A DNA stretch of 32,531 nucleotides, taken from assembly GCA_045616445.1 (NCBI GenBank), contig JAZLGR010000019.1, forward strand, positions 1 to 32,531, written 5' to 3'. The DNA comes from Fimousia sp045616445 (GTDB lineage: Bacteria > Bacillota > Clostridia > Lachnospirales > Lachnospiraceae). Shown here in pieces: positions 15,260-22,079 of the stretch. The notes beneath the pieces were generated by a model. The model did not search any database. It was not told the DNA's origin and worked only from the letters and a program-made list of their open reading frames with translations. Position numbers and translations under genes: made by a program. The stretch's first letter is position 1. Every line of letters starts with the position of its first letter.

Positions 15260-15320
15260 AGCGATGAATCGGGAGCACCACTTTTCATCGCTTAAGAAAA
15301 CTGGGTATAAGAAAACCCAG
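15260..15320 (+). promoter_or_regulatory. Two further hairpins in the tenA leader
   Basis: AGCGATGAA/TTCATCGCT (15260-15292, 15-base loop) and CTGGGT/ACCCAG (15301-15320) lie between the riboswitch terminator and the tenA ribosome-binding site at 15327-15333. Neither has a T-run. They could be a second control layer (translation or RNA stability) or only structure; not recognised as a known riboswitch. Confidence 0.4.
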
Positions 15321-15341
15321 CAGCCAAAGGAGGTAGGTACT

Positions 15342-16007
15342 ATGAGTTTTTCACAGGAACTTATGAACAACTCTATGGATATCTGGCAGAAGTATCTGGT
15401 ACATCCATTCATCAATGAGATGGCAGCAGGTACATTAGATAAGGAAAAATTCCGCCAGTATCTGATTCAGGATACGTTGTATCTGATTGACTATTGTAAG
15501 ATCTATGCTTATGCATTTATCAAAACAGACAATGTTCCATTAATGAGAGAACTTTATGTTTCCATGAATATGATCAATTCCGGAGAAGGTTTGATGCATA
15601 TTGAATACTTAAAGGGCTTTGGAATGAGTGAAGATGATGCACTTGCATTAGACAAGAAAAATGCAAACAAGAATTATCTCAACTATATGCTTCGTACTTC
15701 TGCTTTAGGAACTGTGGAAGATGCCATTCTTTCTGCAGCAGCATGCTGCTTAAGCTACTATTTCATCGGAAGCTATTGCTTAGAAACAGCAAAGAAAAAC
15801 GGCACCTATGAAGATAACTTCTTCAAAGGATGGATTGACGAATATAGTGGAGATTTTTATAAAAATATCTACGAAGAATGTATGGAGCAGATTGATCGAA
15901 TCACTGCAGATAAGACAGAAAAAGACAAGGAAAGATATCTGGAAATATTCCGTGAATGTAGCCAGCATGAACTGAATTTCTGGGATATGGGTTACGAAAA
16001 TGCTTAG
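15342..16007 (+). CDS. tenA: Thiaminase II / aminopyrimidine aminohydrolase
   Basis: 221-residue TenA-family enzyme. Homologues hydrolyse aminomethyl-pyrimidines from degraded thiamine to HMP (hydroxymethylpyrimidine) for reuse, or cleave thiamine itself. Residues matching the Bacillus active site are visible: D44 and Y47 in IQDTLYL, Y112, a cysteine pair C135-C136 where the catalytic Cys sits, and E210 before NFW. The frame is open further upstream, but the ATG at 15342 has AAGGAGG and the family start FSQELMN. It is first in an operon behind a TPP riboswitch and overlaps the ABC ATPase by 8 bases. Confidence 0.93.
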   Translation: MSFSQELMNNSMDIWQKYLVHPFINEMAAGTLDKEKFRQYLIQDTLYLIDYCKIYAYAFIKTDNVPLMRELYVSMNMINSGEGLMHIEYLKGFGMSEDDALALDKKNANKNYLNYMLRTSALGTVEDAILSAAACCLSYYFIGSYCLETAKKNGTYEDNFFKGWIDEYSGDFYKNIYEECMEQIDRITADKTEKDKERYLEIFRECSQHELNFWDMGYENA

Positions 16008-16737
16008 ATTTGATCAGGTTGATTTTACTTATAAAGGGGACACCAATCCGATGATCAAAGGGTTGTCTTTTGAAGTAGAAGCAGGAGATTTCGTATCCAT
16101 CATCGGAGCCAGCGGATGTGGCAAGACCACATTATTCCGTCTGCTCAATGGACTTGAACACATTCAGGCAGGGAAAATCACCGTGGATGGAGAAAATATC
16201 CAGACATTAAAAAATTATAGCGCTTATATGCCACAGCGCGATATGCTCTTACCATGGAAGAATGTGGAACAGAATGTCTGTCTTCCAATGCAGGTTCAGA
16301 AGGTTTCCAAGAAGGAACAAAAAGAAGCTGCTAAAGCCATGCTAGAGCGAGTTGGTCTCTCTGATTATGCGAATAAGTACCCTCGTGAGTTGTCTGGTGG
16401 TATGCGTCAGAGGGTAGCATTTGCCAGAACACTTTGCGGTGGCGGCAATCTGTTACTTCTTGATGAACCATTCAGCGCCCTTGATTATATCACACGTATT
16501 GATTTACAGGAATGGCTGATGCAGCAGTATGAAAAATTAGAAAAAACTGTTCTTTTCATCACCCATGATGTAGAAGAAGCAATCTTTTTATCAAAGAAGA
16601 TTTATGTGATTACAGAGCGTCCTGTAACACAGATTGAGGTTTATGATGTGGATCTTCCATATCCAAGAAATCGAGAGATGCTTGGCCGTCATGAAATTCA
16701 GGCTTTAAAAGAAAAACTGATCAGAAAGTTGAGATAG
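16000..16737 (+). CDS. ABC transporter ATP-binding protein, thiamine-pyrimidine uptake (ThiZ-like)
   Basis: 245-residue ATPase of the nitrate/taurine/pyrimidine importer class. Walker A GASGCGKTT (36-44), signature LSGGMRQRVAFARTL, Walker B LLLLDEPFSALD and the H-loop FITHDVEEA are intact. It should energise the two permeases encoded downstream. The start overlaps the tenA stop (ATGCTTAG) and the next gene begins 3 bases after its stop, so the operon is tight. Substrate is inferred from tenA, the riboswitch and the NMT1/THI5-like binding protein. Confidence 0.9.
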   Translation: MLRFDQVDFTYKGDTNPMIKGLSFEVEAGDFVSIIGASGCGKTTLFRLLNGLEHIQAGKITVDGENIQTLKNYSAYMPQRDMLLPWKNVEQNVCLPMQVQKVSKKEQKEAAKAMLERVGLSDYANKYPRELSGGMRQRVAFARTLCGGGNLLLLDEPFSALDYITRIDLQEWLMQQYEKLEKTVLFITHDVEEAIFLSKKIYVITERPVTQIEVYDVDLPYPRNREMLGRHEIQALKEKLIRKLR

Positions 16738-16740
16738 CCT

Positions 16741-17499
16741 ATGCAGAAGAAATATGTAAAGAAGAAGTCATTGAGTATTCTCTTCGGTCTGGCTTTGCTG
16801 GTTTTATGGCATATTATCGCAACGATTATTGACGCCAATTATATTTTGCCAAGCCCGTTAAGCGTAATAGAACATCTCAGGGAGAATTATGTGGAGCTTT
16901 TGACGGTACATTTTCCTTTGACCATGCAGGTGGTATGCATTGGAGGAGCGATTTCTATCATGTTAGGGATTGGATTCGCTATTTTGATGACCATAAGTCC
17001 AGCCTTAGAAAAGGCAGTTTATCCGGTCTTAACCATCTCTCAGACTGTACCAACGGTATGTCTGACTCCAATTTTTATTCTCTGGCTTGGATATTCTGTG
17101 CAGATGCGAGTTTTAGTCGTTGTATTGATGAACTTTTTTGCCGTGACGGTCAATGTTTTCGACGGCTTTCAGGCAGTGCGCATGGAGAACAAGGAGTTAT
17201 TAAAAACCTATGGGGCCAGCTTCTGGCAGGAATTCTTTATTTTAAAGGTTCCAACTGCCCTTCCTTATTTCTTTACCGCTTTGAAGGTTTCTGTGCCTTG
17301 GGCAGTAGTTGGAGCAGCAGTTGCAGAATGGTTTGGCGCACCAGGTGGGCTTGGAAGTTACAGTAAGAAGAGTATGATCAGCTTAGATAGTGCAGGGCTG
17401 ATCGCACCTTTGGTTATTATTTCAATTACTGCTTTGGTGATCACAGGTATCATCAAGCTGTTGGAAAAGAAATTAATTACCTGGGAAACAGAATTATAA
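16741..17499 (+). CDS. ABC transporter permease, thiamine-pyrimidine uptake (ThiX-like, copy 1)
   Basis: 252-residue inner-membrane permease of the BPD_transp_1 family with about six hydrophobic segments. The cytoplasmic EAA-type loop is visible around KTYGASFWQEFFILKVPTALP, which docks on the ATPase, and the family stretch VPWAVVGAAVAEWFGAPGGLG follows. It is homologous along its length to the second permease at 18502-19257, so the two may form a heterodimer. Lies 3 bases after the ATPase gene. Confidence 0.9.
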   Translation: MQKKYVKKKSLSILFGLALLVLWHIIATIIDANYILPSPLSVIEHLRENYVELLTVHFPLTMQVVCIGGAISIMLGIGFAILMTISPALEKAVYPVLTISQTVPTVCLTPIFILWLGYSVQMRVLVVVLMNFFAVTVNVFDGFQAVRMENKELLKTYGASFWQEFFILKVPTALPYFFTALKVSVPWAVVGAAVAEWFGAPGGLGSYSKKSMISLDSAGLIAPLVIISITALVITGIIKLLEKKLITWETEL

Positions 17500-17525
17500 A
17501 AATTTAGATATAGAGGTAATACACT

Positions 17526-18527
17526 ATGAAAATGAGAAAAATATTAGCAGTACTTTTAGCTGCAGTTATGGTAGCAACAATGTTTACAGGATGCGGTTCC
17601 AAAAAAGAGGAAACAGCCAAAGAATTACAGGATTTTAATATCATCTTAGACTGGTATCCAAATGCAATCCATTCTTTCTTATATAATGCACAGGAAAAAG
17701 GATATTTTGCAGAAGCAGGGTTAAATGTTACCATGACCGCTCCAGCCAGCTATTCTGATGGTTTAACATTCCCAGCAGCAGGCAAAGCAAGTGCAGGTTT
17801 CTATTACATGGATGAAGTTATCGAAGGTTATGCAGATCAGGATATGGACATCGAAATCATCGGTGCAGTAAACCAGGCATCCCTCGGTGTTATGCTTTCT
17901 TTAGAAGAAAATCATGTAACCAGTCCAGCTGATTTTAAAGGTAAGAAGATCGGTTACACAGATTCTGAAGTTATGAAGAAAAAACTCATCAACATGGCAG
18001 AACAGAACGGTGTAAAAGAAGATGAGTTTGAATTAGTAGACGTTGGATTTGATATTGAATCTTCCCTTACAACAGGTGCTGTTGATGCAGTTGCTGGTGG
18101 CATGATCAACAATGAAGCAGTAGAACTTCGCAATGCTGGTTACAATGTAGTTCCTTGGAGATTAGAAGACTTCGGTGTACCAAGCGAATACGATTTATTA
18201 GTTGTTGTTAACAAAACAGACTTTGAAAAGAATCCAGAGTTATACAAAGGTTTCTTAGCAGCTTGTCAGAAATCCTTTGAAGAAGTAAAAGCAGACAAAA
18301 AAGCGGCACTTGATCTCTTATTTGAAAAAGAAGGAGAAGAATATGCTTTAAAACGTGATATGGAAGATGAAAGCTTAGATGTTATCATTGGTATTGAAGA
18401 AGAATCCGGCGAAAAATTCTTAACTATGAAAAAAGAACGCTGGACAGAAGTAATTGACTGGTTATTAGAAAATGATTTGCTGAAAAACAAGGTAGATGCA
18501 GATGAATTCGTATACTTTGGAGAATAA
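17526..18527 (+). CDS. ABC transporter substrate-binding lipoprotein, NMT1/THI5-like (ThiY-like)
   Basis: 333 residues. The N-terminus has a lipoprotein signal peptide ending in the lipobox FTGC (about residues 19-22), so the mature protein is anchored outside the membrane. The mature part starts with the NMT1/THI5 signature ILDWYPNAIHSFLYNAQEKG, then APASYSDGLTFPAAGKASAG, typical of HMP or formyl-aminopyrimidine binding proteins. It sits between two permease genes and its end overlaps the second one. Codon use resembles highly expressed genes, as is usual for binding proteins. Confidence 0.9.
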   Translation: MKMRKILAVLLAAVMVATMFTGCGSKKEETAKELQDFNIILDWYPNAIHSFLYNAQEKGYFAEAGLNVTMTAPASYSDGLTFPAAGKASAGFYYMDEVIEGYADQDMDIEIIGAVNQASLGVMLSLEENHVTSPADFKGKKIGYTDSEVMKKKLINMAEQNGVKEDEFELVDVGFDIESSLTTGAVDAVAGGMINNEAVELRNAGYNVVPWRLEDFGVPSEYDLLVVVNKTDFEKNPELYKGFLAACQKSFEEVKADKKAALDLLFEKEGEEYALKRDMEDESLDVIIGIEEESGEKFLTMKKERWTEVIDWLLENDLLKNKVDADEFVYFGE

Positions 18528-19257
18528 GGAACGTTTCTTACCTGTAATTACAGGCATTGTTCTGGTTCTTTTTTGGCAGGCTCTTGCCATGATCATAGAT
18601 ATTGAACACATTCTTCCAGGTCCGATTGCCATGTTGTCTCGCATGTGGGAACTGAAGGAAACACTGTTTGTGAAACATCTGCCGGTCACTCTAATGGCAG
18701 TCCTTACCGGTTTTGCCTGTTCTGTAGCCATTGGTGTGTTCCTTGCAGTGGTGATGGATTTATCAGAGTCTATGGAATCCATGCTTTATCCAGTCATGGT
18801 TCTGACTCAGACCATTCCAGTTATGTGTATTGCACCACTTTTCGTATTATGGTTTGGCTATACATTGCAATCAAGACTGCTTGCCATTATCCTTTCCACT
18901 TTTTTTACCATTGCGGTAAATACCATGGATGGATTAAAGAGAACCAATAAGGATGTGGTGGAGCTGATGGAGACCTACGGTGCCAGCAGATGGAACATAT
19001 TCTGGCATATTAAGGTGCCAACTGCTTTGCCAGATTTTATGACATCTCTTAAGATTACATTTCCGTGGGCTGTTGTTGGGGCAGCCATTGCTGAATGGCT
19101 TGGTTCCCAGGAAGGTCTTGGATATTATAGTAAACTGATGATTACACGAATGGATGGACCAGCGGTATTCGCCACTGTCTTTGTGTTAAGTCTGATTGCC
19201 ATAATCGGTATGACGATCATCAAAAAAATCGATCAGAAATTTGTGTTCTGGAGATAA
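18502..19257 (+). CDS. ABC transporter permease, thiamine-pyrimidine uptake (ThiX-like, copy 2)
   Basis: 251-residue permease related to the one at 16741 (shared TYGAS.W...KVPTALP and FPWAVVGAAIAEWLGS.EGLGYYSK). About six membrane segments. Two in-frame ATGs exist, at 18496 and 18502; AAGGT at 18489-18493 is better spaced for 18502. The start overlaps the binding-protein gene by 26 bases, indicating coupled translation. A second permease is unusual for ThiXYZ systems, which are normally described with one. A strong terminator follows. Confidence 0.87.
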   Translation: MNSYTLENKERFLPVITGIVLVLFWQALAMIIDIEHILPGPIAMLSRMWELKETLFVKHLPVTLMAVLTGFACSVAIGVFLAVVMDLSESMESMLYPVMVLTQTIPVMCIAPLFVLWFGYTLQSRLLAIILSTFFTIAVNTMDGLKRTNKDVVELMETYGASRWNIFWHIKVPTALPDFMTSLKITFPWAVVGAAIAEWLGSQEGLGYYSKLMITRMDGPAVFATVFVLSLIAIIGMTIIKKIDQKFVFWR

Positions 19258-19270
19258 TGTATCAGAAATA

Positions 19271-19319
19271 AAGAAAGCCAGCTCCGGCAGATTTTGAACT
19301 GCTGGAACTGGCTTTTTCT
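19271..19319. terminator. Bidirectional terminator after the thi operon
   Basis: AAAGCCAG...GGCAG pairs with CTGC...CTGGCTTTTT in a long, slightly mismatched stem. The A-rich left flank makes it usable for the convergent minus-strand gene. Confidence 0.85.
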
Positions 19320-19327
19320 TAATGTTC

Positions 19328-20218
19328 TTATTTATAATCGAAATCGCTGTTTACGCCGATTTCTCTTTCTAATAATTCAGGGTGTGCGCAAATGTGCTTG
19401 ATGAGCTTTAAGCTTCGTGCGAAGTAGAAGCCATCACCGATACGTTCATCTAAGGTTGCGCCGATATCAACCACATCTCTTGTCTGAACAGATCCATCTT
19501 CCATGACAACTTCTTCCTTACGCATGGTACCGATGGTAATCATGATACTGTTGGTACCATAGTTATTCAGGTGGTGATAAACAGAAGGACATCGGATGCT
19601 TCCTAAGTTGCTGAGCAATACGGTTGTGTAGTTTGGATCCCCATCACTTAATGCAGCAGGTACTTTGCCCCAGAAATCAAGCATACGAACGATGCGGATG
19701 ATTGGAATCAACAAAAATCTTGGAATTTTTGCAAATGTATCCAAAACCTGATCAATTCCGCCAGAGGCGGTCTCGTTCTTTCTAGTTTCTCTGACATCAC
19801 CAACAATACGCTTGCTGATGGTATCGATATTGTCATCATCTTTGGCAGTTAATACCATGAGAGATTCTTCTGCGTGATCGGTGAAACGACGCTTGCATAC
19901 AAAACTTAAGGTGATATCATAACGTTCATAGGTACGACCTCCCTGTACGAAACGATTCATCAATGGTCGTTCTTTGATCATACGAGCGACTGCAGTTACG
20001 ATACAGTGGAATAAGGTCATGCGTTCATCTTTCTCGACGCCGATATTCTTTTCTTCGATAAATTTCAGTAAATCGGTAATATCTAATGTTTCGTGAAGAT
20101 AAACTTCACAGTCAGCACGGTTAGGCATTAAAAGTGCCATAATGCTCTGTAAACCAGGAACATCCTTTACCCAGCGGCCATCGCGACGATCACCCCAGCT
20201 TCTCTTTTGATTTTTCAT
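19328..20218 (-). CDS. Lipoyl-less 2-oxoacid dehydrogenase E2/CAT-fold protein, catalytic His replaced
   Basis: 296 residues that resemble only the C-terminal catalytic domain of 2-oxoacid dehydrogenase E2 (chloramphenicol acetyltransferase fold). No lipoyl or subunit-binding domain is present. The E2 active-site motif DHRxxDG reads DERIGDG at residues 257-263, so the catalytic histidine is E258; the codon was checked on the complementary strand. The segment TTVLLSNLGSI (198-208) matches the E2 trimer-core strand. It lies 10 bases after an acyl-CoA ligase gene in the same transcript. It may be an acyltransferase with altered chemistry, or a non-catalytic partner. No E1, E3 or lipoyl genes are nearby. 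Confidence 0.8.
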   Translation of the reverse strand: MKNQKRSWGDRRDGRWVKDVPGLQSIMALLMPNRADCEVYLHETLDITDLLKFIEEKNIGVEKDERMTLFHCIVTAVARMIKERPLMNRFVQGGRTYERYDITLSFVCKRRFTDHAEESLMVLTAKDDDNIDTISKRIVGDVRETRKNETASGGIDQVLDTFAKIPRFLLIPIIRIVRMLDFWGKVPAALSDGDPNYTTVLLSNLGSIRCPSVYHHLNNYGTNSIMITIGTMRKEEVVMEDGSVQTRDVVDIGATLDERIGDGFYFARSLKLIKHICAHPELLEREIGVNSDFDYK

Positions 20219-20228
20219 ATATTTACTC

Positions 20229-21899
20229 CTATAAGTTTTCTTCTTCTAATTTACGATAAGCTACTTTTCCTACTAAAGTTTTTGGAAGTTCATCACGGAA
20301 GACGATTTCACGAGGAAGTGCATAGCCTGCAACCTGTTTTTTCAGCTGTTTCATAATTCTTTCTTTTATTTCATCATCCCCGGTAAATCCATCACGAAGA
20401 ACGATATAAGCTTTGACACGCTTCATACGTTTTTCGTCATCGACACCGATGACGCAGCTATAAGAAACTTCCGGACAGCTGTCAATCGCATTCTCCACCT
20501 GACCAGGATAAACATTGTAGCCATTGGTGATGATCATTCGTTTGATTCTCTGCTTAAAGTAGACGAATCCTTCTTCATCCATGGAACCAAGGTCACCGGT
20601 ATAGAGCCATACTCTTCCGTCTGGAAGGGTTCTTAAGGTACTTGCAGTTTCTTCCGGGTTATCAAGGTAGCCGAGCATAACGGAAGGACCAGTAAGGATG
20701 ATTTCACCTTCTTCTCCATATGGAAGTACTTCGTCAGTGCCAGGAGATACGATGGCATAAGTTGTGTCAGGGAATGCAACCCCGATACTGTTTTCTTTAT
20801 AGGTGTCAGCTGGTGTTAAGCAGCTTGCAGTAACACATTCCGTCAGACCGTAACCTTCGCGAACCTGAATGGTTGCTCCGTGATCCTTAAGAAATGCATC
20901 CACCTTCTTTTTCAGTTCTACAGAAAGAGAATCTCCTCCACAGAAGACGCCCATTAAGAAGTCAAGTTTGACTTTATCTAATGTTTCAAGATGGGTCAGT
21001 GCCTCGAAAATAGTAGGCACGCCAGCAATAAAGTTCGGTTTTTTCTTGATCAGCATCTGAGAATAGCTGTCTAAATTGAAGTTTGGCATCAGAATGCAGC
21101 AGCCACCATGGCTTAAAATCAGATGGAGATTTAATCCAAGGCCAAATCCATGGAAGCAAGGCATACAGCTTAACATGGTAAGTCCAGCCAGTTCACGGTC
21201 AGGCAGTACTGTCCAGCGAGCCTGTAATGCAGTGGCATTCATATTCCAGTCGGATAAACAGATTCCCTTTGGTGTTCCACTTGTTCCGCCACTGTAAAGG
21301 ATGACAGCGGTTTTGGTTTTGTCAAAATTGATTTTTGGTAATGTAACGTCTTTCTTTCCTTTTTTCAGGAAGTCTTCCCAAGGCATGGAGTTTTTCATCT
21401 TTGGGAATTTGAGATAACTTCTACCTTCTTTAGCAATGAAACCAATATTTAGTGGAAATGGCAGTTCTTCCTGCATTCTTGCTACCAATAAAGTAACAGG
21501 ATGATCTGCAAGTTCAATGGCTTCTTCCACTTTCTCACAGAACATGTCTACAGTCAGAATCATCTTACTTTTAGAGATATTTAAATAAAAGACGATTTCA
21601 TCACGTGCAGATAATGGATGAATCATATTGGCAACGGCACCGATGCGATTTAAGGCATAAAAGCAAACTAATGCCTGAGGTACATTCGGCATACAGATAG
21701 TGACACGATCGCCACTTTCAATGCCCTGTGCAGTAAAGGCTCTTGCAGCAGTTAAAATCTTTTCCACAAAGGTTTTATAATTTGTCTTTTTTCCAAAGAA
21801 TTCATAGGCAGGATACTTTGGGTATTCATGACCCATCTGTTCCACAAATTGGAACATGGTCTGCTCCGGATACTTTATATGTCGTGGTGGGTTAGTCAT
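20229..21899 (-). CDS. Acyl-CoA synthetase, AMP-forming (FadD-like)
   Basis: 556-residue ANL-superfamily ligase that activates a carboxylic acid to acyl-AMP and then acyl-CoA. Motifs: YSGGTSGTPKG (202-212), YGLTE (350-354), YTGDLG (433-438), the hinge region KRMIITNGYNVYPGQVE (453-469) and a C-terminal catalytic-lysine region GKVAYRK. Length and motifs fit medium/long-chain fatty acyl-CoA ligases, but the substrate is not determined. Promoter and a perfect inverted repeat lie upstream. It is the first gene of a two-gene operon with the E2-like protein, which might use the acyl-CoA product. Confidence 0.88.
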   Translation of the reverse strand: MTNPPRHIKYPEQTMFQFVEQMGHEYPKYPAYEFFGKKTNYKTFVEKILTAARAFTAQGIESGDRVTICMPNVPQALVCFYALNRIGAVANMIHPLSARDEIVFYLNISKSKMILTVDMFCEKVEEAIELADHPVTLLVARMQEELPFPLNIGFIAKEGRSYLKFPKMKNSMPWEDFLKKGKKDVTLPKINFDKTKTAVILYSGGTSGTPKGICLSDWNMNATALQARWTVLPDRELAGLTMLSCMPCFHGFGLGLNLHLILSHGGCCILMPNFNLDSYSQMLIKKKPNFIAGVPTIFEALTHLETLDKVKLDFLMGVFCGGDSLSVELKKKVDAFLKDHGATIQVREGYGLTECVTASCLTPADTYKENSIGVAFPDTTYAIVSPGTDEVLPYGEEGEIILTGPSVMLGYLDNPEETASTLRTLPDGRVWLYTGDLGSMDEEGFVYFKQRIKRMIITNGYNVYPGQVENAIDSCPEVSYSCVIGVDDEKRMKRVKAYIVLRDGFTGDDEIKERIMKQLKKQVAGYALPREIVFRDELPKTLVGKVAYRKLEEENL

Positions 21900-21933
21900 T
21901 ATATTTTTCTCCTATACTCTTTTCATACTCTAA

Positions 21934-21958
21934 ATATCATAGGATAATGCTATGATAT
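21934..21958. promoter_or_regulatory. Operator-like inverted repeat of the acyl-CoA ligase operon
   Basis: ATATCATAG and CTATGATAT, perfect 9-base arms separated by 7 bases. It covers roughly +3 to +27 from the predicted minus-strand transcription start, a classic repressor position. The regulator is unknown. Confidence 0.55.
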
Positions 21959-21967
21959 CCTCTCTAT

Positions 21968-21997
21968 AGTATAACGTAGTTGGGCTTTTTATGGCAA
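21968..21997 (-). promoter_or_regulatory. Promoter of the acyl-CoA ligase operon
   Basis: Minus strand TTGCCA, 18-bp spacer, TATACT. The leader of about 60 bases contains the inverted repeat. Confidence 0.6.
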
Positions 21998-22005
21998 TGG
22001 AATTA

Positions 22006-22035
22006 TTGACCTCATCCTATAAAATGTTATATAAT
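22006..22035 (+). promoter_or_regulatory. metG promoter
   Basis: TTGACC, 18-bp spacer, TATAAT, about 45 bases before metG. No T-box motif is apparent in the short leader. Confidence 0.65.
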
Positions 22036-22079
22036 AAAAGATACTTATGAAGAAAATTATCAATGGAGGATATAGATAA

